DNA from: an uncultured Eubacterium sp.
GTDB taxonomy: Bacteria; Bacillota; Clostridia; Lachnospirales; Lachnospiraceae
Length of the DNA stretch: 64,000 nt
Direction of reading: 5' to 3'
Assembly (NCBI GenBank): GCA_948579355.1
Contig: CAPAOV010000001.1
Span: forward strand, 152,899-216,898
Position numbers and translations under genes: made by a program. Each line of letters opens with the position of its first letter. The first letter of the stretch is position 1. Positions 1-7,061 of this stretch are shown piece after piece. Under the pieces are notes generated by a model, which saw only the letters and a program-made list of their open reading frames with translations, was not told the DNA's origin and ran no database searches.

Positions 1-1
1 C

Positions 2-829
2 TGCGTATTGTCAGAGTATATATGGCAGCGTCTGATGAAGCAGAAAGTGACGACATATGATTTCAGTGCGTTATTGACGGGACTGCTGCTTGGCTTAAAT
101 CTGCCGGCTACGATGGGAAGTCCTAAGTACTTATGGATGTGCATACTCGGCAGTGTGTTTGCTATCGTTGTAGTGAAGCAGTTATTTGGCGGTTTAGGGC
201 AGAACTTTATGAACCCGGCGCTTGGCGGCCGTTGCTTTTTGATGTTGTCATTCAGCAGTATTATGACAAGTTTTACAGTAGAAAAAGGAGCCAACTGGCT
301 TTATGGGATTTCCGTGGATGCGACAAGTGCAGCCACTCCTTTGATGCAGGTAAAGCAGGGAGAGCTGCCAAAACTGACAGATATGTTTTTGGGAACGACG
401 ACGGGAAGTATCGGAGAGACTTCGGTAGCAGCCTTGCTGTTAGGAGCCGTTTACCTGTTGGTTCGCCATGTCATCGACTGGAAAATTCCGGTGATATACA
501 TTGCCAGTTTTGCCGTGTTTAACGTGATATTAATGATGGCGACAGGAGATGCGACATATCCGCTCTTGTTTGAACTTTGCGGCGGCGGTTTAATATTGGG
601 GGCGTTCTTTATGGCAACCGACTATGTCACGAGCCCGATTACTTCCAAAGGGAAAATCATATACGCCGTTTTGCTTGGTCTGCTGACCGGACTGTTCCGC
701 TTCTTCGGCGAGGCGGCAGAGGGAGTATCGTTTGCCATTATCATAGGCAACCTGTTTGTACCGTTGATTGAACGCTATACCGTTCCGAGAGCATTTGGAA
801 AGGGGGGCAGGCGCAATGAAGAAGAGTAA
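2..829 (+). CDS. rnfD: RnfD, membrane subunit of the Rnf complex (5'-truncated by the window edge)
   Basis: RnfD is a membrane subunit of the Rnf complex, which moves electrons from reduced ferredoxin to NAD+ and pumps Na+ or H+ across the cytoplasmic membrane. The visible part is strongly hydrophobic, with several membrane segments and the family motif DATSAATPL. The threonine at bases 335-337 is the expected covalent FMN attachment residue. The frame is open to base 2. The first start-like codon (TTG at 8) gives only 273 residues, shorter than usual for RnfD, so the true start lies upstream of the window. The next gene, rnfG, starts inside its 3' end, which indicates translational coupling. 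RnfC should lie just upstream, outside the window. Confidence 0.93.
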   Translation, partial: CVLSEYIWQRLMKQKVTTYDFSALLTGLLLGLNLPATMGSPKYLWMCILGSVFAIVVVKQLFGGLGQNFMNPALGGRCFLMLSFSSIMTSFTVEKGANWLYGISVDATSAATPLMQVKQGELPKLTDMFLGTTTGSIGETSVAALLLGAVYLLVRHVIDWKIPVIYIASFAVFNVILMMATGDATYPLLFELCGGGLILGAFFMATDYVTSPITSKGKIIYAVLLGLLTGLFRFFGEAAEGVSFAIIIGNLFVPLIERYTVPRAFGKGGRRNEEE

Positions 830-1529
830 TATGATTAAGGACGCTGTTATTTTATGTATTATTACGTTAATCTTAGGGGCTATGCTTGCCGGCGTTTATA
901 CGATTACCAAAAAGCCGATTGAGAAAGCGCAGGCAACTTCGAATAATAAAGCCTGTGAAGCGGTTATTGCCTCGGGAGACGCCGTAAAAAGCACGGTTTC
1001 CACGGGAGAAGCAGTCAAATTTTTATCTTCCCATGATTTGAGCAATCAGGAAGTCAAAGACGGAAATGCCTCCGAGGGGCTTCTTTCCGAATTTGTTGAT
1101 ATTTTGGAAATCCATCCTACGAAAGATGAGGGATATGTTTATCTGGCGGATGCATTGAAAGGATATGGCGGCAAAATCAGTTTTGCCCTTGGCGTAGACA
1201 AATACGGTGCGACAACGGGCATTTCCATTACTTCGCAGACAGAGACTGCGGGGCTTGGCGCCAAATGTGAGGATGAGGACTTCCAAAAACGTTTTGTCGA
1301 TTTGTACAATATTAGTGAGACAGAGGAGCTCTTTTCCAAAGAAGCGCCGGCAGAAGAGGTTGTTACGGACGGAGAGGGAAGAGACCGGCATTTAAAGACG
1401 CAGGTACAGGCAATTACCGGGGCAACGGTTACGTCGCGTGCTATTACAAGGGCAGTAAAAGGGATTCTTTTCTATCATGCCTTTCATATAGAATCAATGA
1501 TGGGAGAGGGGGCAGCGAATAATGAATAG
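816..1529 (+). CDS. rnfG: RnfG, FMN-carrying periplasm-side subunit of the Rnf complex
   Basis: RnfG carries a covalent FMN on the outer face of the membrane and passes electrons within the Rnf complex. The protein has one N-terminal membrane anchor (about residues 8-28) and, near the C-terminus, the flavinylation motif ITGATVTS, whose last threonine (about residue 207) is the expected FMN ligand. A longer frame reaches back to 768, but the ATG at 816 is preferred because it follows a GGAAAGGGGGG ribosome-binding site. That start overlaps rnfD by 14 bases, as is usual in this operon. The protein is 237 residues. An ApbE-type FMN transferase would be needed for maturation and is not in this window. 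Confidence 0.93.
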   Translation: MKKSNMIKDAVILCIITLILGAMLAGVYTITKKPIEKAQATSNNKACEAVIASGDAVKSTVSTGEAVKFLSSHDLSNQEVKDGNASEGLLSEFVDILEIHPTKDEGYVYLADALKGYGGKISFALGVDKYGATTGISITSQTETAGLGAKCEDEDFQKRFVDLYNISETEELFSKEAPAEEVVTDGEGRDRHLKTQVQAITGATVTSRAITRAVKGILFYHAFHIESMMGEGAANNE

Positions 1530-2232
1530 ATTAACAGAACGTCTCCATAACGGAATCATCAAAGAAAATCCGACCTTTGTCATGATGCTCGGCATGTGTC
1601 CGACGTTAGCGGTTACTTCGACCGCAATGAACGGCTTAGGAATGGGCCTTTCGACTACCGTTGTATTAATCTTATCCAATATTTTGATTTCTTTATTGAG
1701 AAAAGTGATTCCGGATAAGGTGCGGATTCCTGCCTTTATCGTGATTGTGGCATCTTTTGTTACGATTGTACAGCTTACGCTGCAGGCGTATATTCCGTTT
1801 TTGTATTCGGCATTGGGTGTGTACATTCCTCTGATTGTAGTAAACTGTATTATTTTGGGACGCGCGGAGTCATATGCGTCTAAAAATCCAGTTTTCGCTT
1901 CTGCTTTTGACGGAATAGGAATGGGACTTGGTTTCACGATAGGATTGACGCTTATCGGTATTTTTCGGGAAATCCTTGGCTCAGGTGCAATTTTCGGACA
2001 TAGTTTTCTGCCGGAAGCAGTCAATATTTCCATTTTCGTTATGGCGCCGGGAGCATTTTTCGTACTTGCCGGATTGACGGCAATACAGAACAAACTGAAG
2101 ATGCCAAGCGCCACGAACGTTTCCGATGAAAAGCAAGAAGATAGTATTGCGGAAGAGGAAGCTCCGGACACTGTCGGAGAAGAGATTCTGCAGGCAGAGG
2201 GAGAAGAGCGAGAGGAGGCAGAGAAAGAATGA
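1522..2232 (+). CDS. rnfE: RnfE, integral membrane subunit of the Rnf complex
   Basis: RnfE is one of the two homologous six-helix subunits (with RnfA) that form the membrane core of the Rnf pump. The sequence begins with the family-typical GIIKENPTFVMMLGMCP and contains the half-membrane cysteine motifs around CPTLAV and VVNCIILGRAE, which in this family bind a shared [2Fe-2S] cluster in the membrane (established knowledge). At 236 residues it is slightly longer than usual because of an acidic Glu-rich C-terminal tail (about residues 195-236). It overlaps rnfG by 8 bases and rnfA by 4 bases. Confidence 0.95.
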   Translation: MNRLTERLHNGIIKENPTFVMMLGMCPTLAVTSTAMNGLGMGLSTTVVLILSNILISLLRKVIPDKVRIPAFIVIVASFVTIVQLTLQAYIPFLYSALGVYIPLIVVNCIILGRAESYASKNPVFASAFDGIGMGLGFTIGLTLIGIFREILGSGAIFGHSFLPEAVNISIFVMAPGAFFVLAGLTAIQNKLKMPSATNVSDEKQEDSIAEEEAPDTVGEEILQAEGEEREEAEKE

Positions 2233-2804
2233 GTTTATTTACTATTCTGTTTACGGCGGCCTTAGTAAACAATTTTGTACTTAGCCAGTTTTTGGGTATT
2301 TGCCCATTTTTAGGAGTTTCCAAAAAAGTAGAGACGGCAGCCGGTATGGGAGGGGCGGTTCTATTTGTCATTACCCTGTCCTCCGCTATCACGAGTGTGT
2401 TGTACAATTTCCTGCTTGTGCCAAATGACTTGCAGTATTTGAATACTATTGTTTTTATTATGGTAATTGCCGCGTTAGTTCAATTTGTAGAGATGGTACT
2501 GAAAAAGATGATGCCGTCGCTGTACAAATCGCTCGGCGTCTATCTGCCGTTGATAACGACGAACTGTGCGGTGCTCGGTGTAGCGCTGCTCAGTGTACAG
2601 AATGACTATACAATTATAGAGAGTATTGTCAACGGTGTAGGAGCTTCCATTGGTTTCTTTTTGGCAATTGTATTGATGGCGGGAATACGTGAGAAGCTTG
2701 AGACGAGCAATATTCCGGAGCCGTTTAAAGGAACGCCGATTACGCTTATAACTGCCGGCCTGATGGCCATTGCTTTTTGCGGCTTTGGCGGCGTCGGATT
2801 TTAG
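2229..2804 (+). CDS. rnfA: RnfA, integral membrane subunit of the Rnf complex
   Basis: RnfA pairs with RnfE in the membrane core. Recognisable family blocks are the N-terminal AALVNNFVLSQFLGICPFLG and the second cysteine motif LITTNCAVLGVAL. About six hydrophobic segments span the 191 residues, the usual length. The start ATG overlaps the rnfE stop by 4 bases (ATGA), so the two proteins are translationally coupled. It is followed closely by rnfB. Confidence 0.96.
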   Translation: MSLFTILFTAALVNNFVLSQFLGICPFLGVSKKVETAAGMGGAVLFVITLSSAITSVLYNFLLVPNDLQYLNTIVFIMVIAALVQFVEMVLKKMMPSLYKSLGVYLPLITTNCAVLGVALLSVQNDYTIIESIVNGVGASIGFFLAIVLMAGIREKLETSNIPEPFKGTPITLITAGLMAIAFCGFGGVGF

Positions 2805-2821
2805 AGAGGAGGGCAAATGAA

Positions 2822-3622
2822 ATGACAGTAATTATTTGGTCAGTAGCGCTTCTTGCACTCCTTGGTATTCTGATTGGTATTCTGCTTGGAGTGGCGGGTA
2901 AAGTGTTTGCTGTTGAAGTAGACGAGCGTGTGACACAGGTTCGTGAAAGTCTTCCGGGAAATAACTGTGGCGGCTGCGGTTATGCGGGCTGTGACGGATT
3001 GGCGGAAGCTATTGTTGCGGGAGAGGCACAACTGAGCGCCTGTCCGGTAGGAGGCGCCGCAGTTGCGGCTAAAATTGCGGAGATTATGGGGATGGAAGAC
3101 TCTTCCGCAGAGGTGGCCCGTAAGGTTGCGTATGTCAAATGTTCGGGTACCTGCGAGCGCACAAAATCACAATATCATTATGTAGGTGAAACCGACTGTC
3201 GGGAAGCGGCAGTAGTACCGGGGCGCGGAGAAAAGGCGTGCTCGTATGGCTGTCTGGGACTTGGCTCCTGCGTAAAGGAGTGCCCGTTTGACGCCATCCA
3301 TATAAAGGACGGAATTGCCGAGGTAGACAGGGAGAAATGCGTGGCCTGCGGACGTTGTGTCGCCGTCTGTCCGAACCATGTAATCGAATTGATTCCGGAT
3401 GCTTCTGCCTATGCGGTACAGTGTAATTCCGAGGATAAAGGAAAAGATGTTATGGCTGTCTGTGAAACCGGATGTATCGGCTGCGGTATCTGTGTGAAAC
3501 AGTGTGAGTTCGATGCCATAACGTTAGAAAATAATCTCGCAAGAATTGACGGGGAGAAGTGTCAGGGCTGCGGGAAATGTGCGGAAAAGTGCCCGAAGAA
3601 AGTAATCTTTGCCAGAGATTAG
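2822..3622 (+). CDS. rnfB: RnfB, multi-cluster ferredoxin-type electron input subunit of the Rnf complex
   Basis: RnfB receives electrons from reduced ferredoxin. After one N-terminal membrane anchor comes the Fe-S domain NNCGGCGYAGC with a distal Cys, then several ferredoxin-like CxxCxxC motifs: CLGLGSCVKECP, CVACGRCVAVCP, CIGCGICVKQC and CQGCGKCAEKCP. An upstream in-frame start exists at 2777, but ATG 2822 follows an AGAGGAGGGCAA ribosome-binding site and gives the normal anchored N-terminus (266 residues). It is the last gene of the operon; a strong terminator follows 32 bases later. RnfB in last place is the usual clostridial order. Confidence 0.95.
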   Translation: MTVIIWSVALLALLGILIGILLGVAGKVFAVEVDERVTQVRESLPGNNCGGCGYAGCDGLAEAIVAGEAQLSACPVGGAAVAAKIAEIMGMEDSSAEVARKVAYVKCSGTCERTKSQYHYVGETDCREAAVVPGRGEKACSYGCLGLGSCVKECPFDAIHIKDGIAEVDREKCVACGRCVAVCPNHVIELIPDASAYAVQCNSEDKGKDVMAVCETGCIGCGICVKQCEFDAITLENNLARIDGEKCQGCGKCAEKCPKKVIFARD

Positions 3623-3653
3623 TTTACAATGTGTAACCACTTTTGCGAAAACA

Positions 3654-3712
3654 AAGAAACTGCAAATCAGCGGAAGTTATTTCAGGCCGATTTGCAGTTT
3701 CTTCTTGTCTTT
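3654..3712 (+). terminator. Intrinsic terminator of the rnf operon
   Basis: A perfect 15-base inverted repeat (3654-3668 with 3689-3703) encloses a 20-base loop and is followed by a T-rich stretch (CTTGTCTTT). It ends transcription 30-80 bases after rnfB. Confidence 0.85.
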
Positions 3713-3759
3713 CAGATGACTGCATTTCTCAGCCATCCATTTTTGTATGTCAGAAATTT

Positions 3760-4407
3760 TCAATTAAAATGACGCTTTGTTTTTTGATTTGACGTATCAT
3801 TTTCTTTTTCCGGTAGTACAATAATGGTACAATTAGCGCTTACGCCGCAGGATAGTAAAGTGGCGGTAATGGTAACGGTACCGGGGGCAATTGCAGTAAC
3901 TACGCCTCGTGAGTTGACAGTGGCAATATCTGTATCTCCGCTTTCAAAGACCGGCTGCTCCAATGATGTGTTTGGCTTTACAATTGTTTCCAAACGAAGC
4001 CGGCGGTTCACGGCAATTTTTGATTGACGTTTCATAAATTTAATGCCGACTGCACTTGGTGAAACCCGAATCCTGCATTTGAGGATTTTTGCCACCTTTT
4101 TTTTCTTTTTTACAGTCGCTATTATTGTAGTGGAGCCAACCGTCAATGCTTTTACCGTAATCTTTTTCTTTGATGCGGTATTTTGCTCAATGAAAGCAAC
4201 TGACGGATTGGAAGAAGAAAACGAAACTTTCTGCCGCTTTTTCAAATTGTATATGCGTAGCTGATAATTACTACCGACCGTCAGATTAAGCCTTTTTACA
4301 TTAAGCTTTAACTTCTTTGGCGCTGCGTATGTAACTGTCGCAAAGGAAGATAAGGTCGACGTAATCATAAAAGCAATTGCCAAAAAAAGAGTGACTTTTC
4401 TTTTCAT
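3760..4407 (-). CDS. Secreted protein with two bacterial Ig-like (Big_2-type) domains
   Basis: An exported surface or wall protein of unknown target. A longer frame reaches 4494, but the ATG at 4407 is preceded by AGGAAAGGAGACC and starts a clear signal peptide (MKRK, hydrophobic core, TYAAP cleavage region). The mature part has two Ig-like repeats with the Big_2 signature: a start like LNLTVGSNYQL, a middle like SSSNPSVAFIE, and an end such as SRGVVTAIAPGTVTITAT. The first repeat carries runs of lysine (KKKKKVAK), a feature shared by several other secreted proteins in this window. No enzyme domain or sortase motif is visible. It is a single-gene unit facing the rnf terminator. Confidence 0.75.
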   Translation of the reverse strand: MKRKVTLFLAIAFMITSTLSSFATVTYAAPKKLKLNVKRLNLTVGSNYQLRIYNLKKRQKVSFSSSNPSVAFIEQNTASKKKITVKALTVGSTTIIATVKKKKKVAKILKCRIRVSPSAVGIKFMKRQSKIAVNRRLRLETIVKPNTSLEQPVFESGDTDIATVNSRGVVTAIAPGTVTITATLLSCGVSANCTIIVLPEKENDTSNQKTKRHFN

Positions 4408-4508
4408 AAAAAGGTCTCCTTTCCTGACGATAATATGTGTATGATATTCTTTACAATGACAATGTAACATTTGGCTATGGCACAAAAATGTCACTTTGCG
4501 CCAACCTC

Positions 4509-4537
4509 TTGAAATCTGTTTTTCTACATGTTAAAGT
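4509..4537 (+). promoter_or_regulatory. Possible promoter of the two-component operon
   Basis: TTGAAA (4509-4514), a 17-base gap and TAAAGT (4532-4537) lie about 50 bases before the response regulator start. Only a moderate match to the SigA consensus. Confidence 0.4.
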
Positions 4538-4586
4538 ATCAATAAATAAATCAAATAAACTCGGATTTTGAAACGGAGGGAGAGAA

Positions 4587-5276
4587 ATGCAACGGATTTT
4601 GATTGTTGATGATAACGAAGATATTCGCGAGGTATTGGGTACTTATGTTGCGAAAGAGGGATTTGAGCCGGTAGTTGCCAAAGATGGTTTTGAGGCTCTG
4701 GATATGTTTCACAAAACGAATCCGGCAGTTATTTTATTGGATGTTATGATGCCGGGCATGGACGGGTATAAAGTATGCGAGAGGATACGCAAAGAGTCGG
4801 ATGTTCCGATTCTTTTAGTTACGGCAAAAGGGGAAGACTATGAGCGTGTCATGGGACTGGATATCGGAGCCGATGACTATATTGTAAAACCTTTCAACGC
4901 TACCGAAGTTATGGCGCGCGTGCGTGCCGTTCTCCGCCGTATGGGGAGAGCAGATACAACCGATGATAAAAAGGTGCTTAACATTAGTGATTTAACGATT
5001 AACATTGAGGCATATACCGTTTATGTAGGCGCAGAAAAATTGCCGATGACGAAAAAGGAAGTAGAGACGATGTGGATACTTGCAGGCAATCCGAGTAAAG
5101 TATTTACGAGGGATAATCTGTTAGACAGTTTATGGGGACAGGATTATTTTGGCGACAGCCGTACGGTAGACTCTCATATTAAACGGCTGCGTGCCAAGTT
5201 GGACAAAGTACCACATCCGGATTGGGAAATTAAGACGATTTGGGGATTAGGTTACAAATTTGAATTGACGGTATAA
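4587..5276 (+). CDS. OmpR/PhoB-family response regulator
   Basis: A DNA-binding response regulator. The receiver domain occupies residues 1-115: acidic pocket DD at 8-9, phosphoacceptor Asp52 in LLDVMMPGMDG, conserved Lys in IVKPFNA. The winged-helix Trans_reg_C domain occupies about 130-228 (DSLWGQDYFGDSRTVDSHIKRLR, ending in TIWGLGYKF). The start has a strong ribosome-binding site (GGAGGGAGAG). The cognate kinase gene begins 16 bases after the stop. The input signal cannot be deduced from sequence. Confidence 0.93.
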   Translation: MQRILIVDDNEDIREVLGTYVAKEGFEPVVAKDGFEALDMFHKTNPAVILLDVMMPGMDGYKVCERIRKESDVPILLVTAKGEDYERVMGLDIGADDYIVKPFNATEVMARVRAVLRRMGRADTTDDKKVLNISDLTINIEAYTVYVGAEKLPMTKKEVETMWILAGNPSKVFTRDNLLDSLWGQDYFGDSRTVDSHIKRLRAKLDKVPHPDWEIKTIWGLGYKFELTV

Positions 5277-5292
5277 GGAAATATAAAAAAAT

Positions 5293-6750
5293 ATGAAGAA
5301 GATATTTTGGCGTGTGTTAATATATTTCAGCGTTGTGTTATTAGTTTTTACGATTTTGATAGGGTTAATGTTTACCCGCTTTAACCGGACGAACATTGTC
5401 GGTGCGTACAAACAGCAGTTAGGGGACTTAGCTACCGGTGTATCCAAGCGTACCAGTCGTGCGGCAAAAGATGGAAATGTAGAGGATTTTATCAATTATC
5501 TTCGCGCCATTGAAGATTTTGGAAATCTTCAGCACATTGATATTTGGATTGTGTCCAACACAAAAAGTAAAGCAGCCTTGGATCCGGACTATACGAATGT
5601 GGATTTGAATAGTATAAAATTGCCGGAGCAGACGCAGGCAATTTTACAGACTGCGTTTGCTGGAAAAAAGAAAAACTATAGTGCATACGATGATATGTAT
5701 AAGAAAGAAATGCTGCATCTGGCTCAGCCGATTCGCAATAAAAGCGGCGAAGTGAGCGGCGCCGTTCTCGTATCCGGTCCTATGGAAATGCAGGAAAACA
5801 CCGTTGTACAGTACCAGAAATATATGTTCATTTGTATCATAGTGGGAGGGGTACTGGCGTTTGTTCTGGCTTTGTATTTTTCGAGGCAGTTAGTGCAGCC
5901 GATTATAAAAATTAAAGAAGCTGCCCTTGTTTTGGCAGCGGGAGAGTATGCGCACAAGACAGGTATTGTGCGCAGAGATGAGTTGGGGGCGTTGGCGGAA
6001 AGTATGGATATCCTCTCCGAACGGCTCGTGGAGGCAGAACAATTCCGCGAAGATTTAGAGCAGAGCAGGCGTGACTTCTTTTCTAACGTGTCACATGAAC
6101 TGCGGACGCCGATTGCCGTTGTCAAGGGATATGCGGATACGCTGGCGGACGGATATGTCACGGATGAGAAAAAGCAGAAAGAATACATTGAGAGAATCCG
6201 CAGGGAGTGCAGCGGTATGGAACGGCTCGTTTCTGATTTGCTGATTCTGTCACGAATGCAAAATCCGGATTATGAGCTGAATATGGAAGTGCTGAACGTC
6301 ATTGCGGTAGCGCAGGACGCCATGCGCAGCATGCGTATTCTGATGAAAGAAAAGGATTTGACAGGCGAAGTAACATATGAGGACGAATGCTCTCTTATCA
6401 ATGGAGACTATGATAGAATACGACAGCTATTTACGATTCTTTTGCAAAATGCGGTCAAATACTCGGACGAGAGAAGCACGGTTGCCGCACATATTGCCCG
6501 TGGAAACGGCAAGATTACCGTCAGCGTACATGACTATGGAAGTGTAATTCCCGAACAGGAATGGGAAAGTGTATTTGAAAAATTTTACCGCGCCAGCAAT
6601 CATGGCGAAAAAGAAGGCTCCGGCCTTGGGCTTGTTGTGGCGAAAAATATTGTGGAACGCCATAAGGGGCATATTTTTGTCCGCAGCGACAAAAAAGGGG
6701 GAACTTGTTTTACAATAGAATTTCCAGAAACTTCTGAAAAAATTTCTTGA
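5293..6750 (+). CDS. Membrane sensor histidine kinase paired with the OmpR-type regulator
   Basis: Autophosphorylating sensor kinase, 485 residues. Membrane segment 1 is at about 8-28, the extracytoplasmic sensor region at about 29-175, membrane segment 2 at about 177-198, and HAMP at about 198-250. The HisKA motif NVSHELRTP has the phospho-acceptor His268, and the C-terminal HATPase_c domain has a G box SGLGLVVAKNIVERH. The layout resembles PhoR/WalK/ResE-type kinases, but the sensor region gives no ligand clue. Its stop codon lies inside the promoter of the downstream 6S RNA gene. Confidence 0.92.
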   Translation: MKKIFWRVLIYFSVVLLVFTILIGLMFTRFNRTNIVGAYKQQLGDLATGVSKRTSRAAKDGNVEDFINYLRAIEDFGNLQHIDIWIVSNTKSKAALDPDYTNVDLNSIKLPEQTQAILQTAFAGKKKNYSAYDDMYKKEMLHLAQPIRNKSGEVSGAVLVSGPMEMQENTVVQYQKYMFICIIVGGVLAFVLALYFSRQLVQPIIKIKEAALVLAAGEYAHKTGIVRRDELGALAESMDILSERLVEAEQFREDLEQSRRDFFSNVSHELRTPIAVVKGYADTLADGYVTDEKKQKEYIERIRRECSGMERLVSDLLILSRMQNPDYELNMEVLNVIAVAQDAMRSMRILMKEKDLTGEVTYEDECSLINGDYDRIRQLFTILLQNAVKYSDERSTVAAHIARGNGKITVSVHDYGSVIPEQEWESVFEKFYRASNHGEKEGSGLGLVVAKNIVERHKGHIFVRSDKKGGTCFTIEFPETSEKIS

Positions 6751-6775
6751 TATATTGGCAATTTTTCAGTATACT
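6747..6775 (+). promoter_or_regulatory. Promoter of the 6S RNA gene
   Basis: TTGATA (6747-6752), 17 bases, TATACT (6770-6775). The -35 box overlaps the stop codon of the sensor kinase gene. Predicted transcript start is near 6782. Confidence 0.75.
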
Positions 6776-6781
6776 AGTAAT

Positions 6782-6990
6782 AACAAAATAAGTGTGTTTC
6801 CTGAAATGTTCGATACCTTCTGAATTTTTGAACCTACAATACTTTAAACGGGATTCCTATATCTGTAGTTGGATGTCGGGCCGTCACTGCCGCGAGGTAT
6901 TATGGTCACATAGCAACGGAAGGCAGAAGATTACATGCGGTCGCCCACCTAGCACTAGCTAGGAGTCAAAAATCAGGAGCCGGCATTTTG
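6782..6990 (+). ncRNA. ssrS: 6S RNA (SigA-RNA polymerase regulator)
   Basis: A structured non-coding region of about 200 bases right after a good promoter. It begins with TTTCCTGAAATGTTCG and closes with a matching TCAGGA (6799-6804 with 6973-6978), which forms the terminal helix of 6S RNA. Between them lies a long imperfectly paired rod with a central bubble region, as in clostridial 6S RNAs. The CCACCTAGCACTAGCTAGGAGTC segment near the 3' end forms the usual small hairpin. 6S RNA mimics an open promoter and binds the housekeeping holoenzyme in stationary phase. The exact 5' and 3' ends are estimates; SRP RNA, RNase P RNA and tmRNA signatures are absent. Confidence 0.75.
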
Positions 6991-7007
6991 GGTATATACG
7001 AATATTT

Positions 7008-7040
7008 GGGCAGCGAATTATCGCTGCCCTTAAGTCATTT
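7008..7040 (+). terminator. Hairpin terminator after 6S RNA
   Basis: GGGCAGCG (7008-7015) pairs with CGCTGCCC (7022-7029) around a 6-base loop, followed by a weak T-rich stretch (TTAAGTCATTTT). It lies between the 6S RNA and the NAD synthetase ribosome-binding site. Confidence 0.65.
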
Positions 7041-7061
7041 TAAAGGAAAGTGGAGATTGTT

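Noticed and set aside
6782..6990. Alternative reading of this RNA as tmRNA, SRP RNA or RNase P RNA
   Set aside because: No GGGG/CCACCA ends or tag frame (tmRNA), no GGAA tetraloop domain (SRP) and no GAGGAAAGTCC motif (RNase P).
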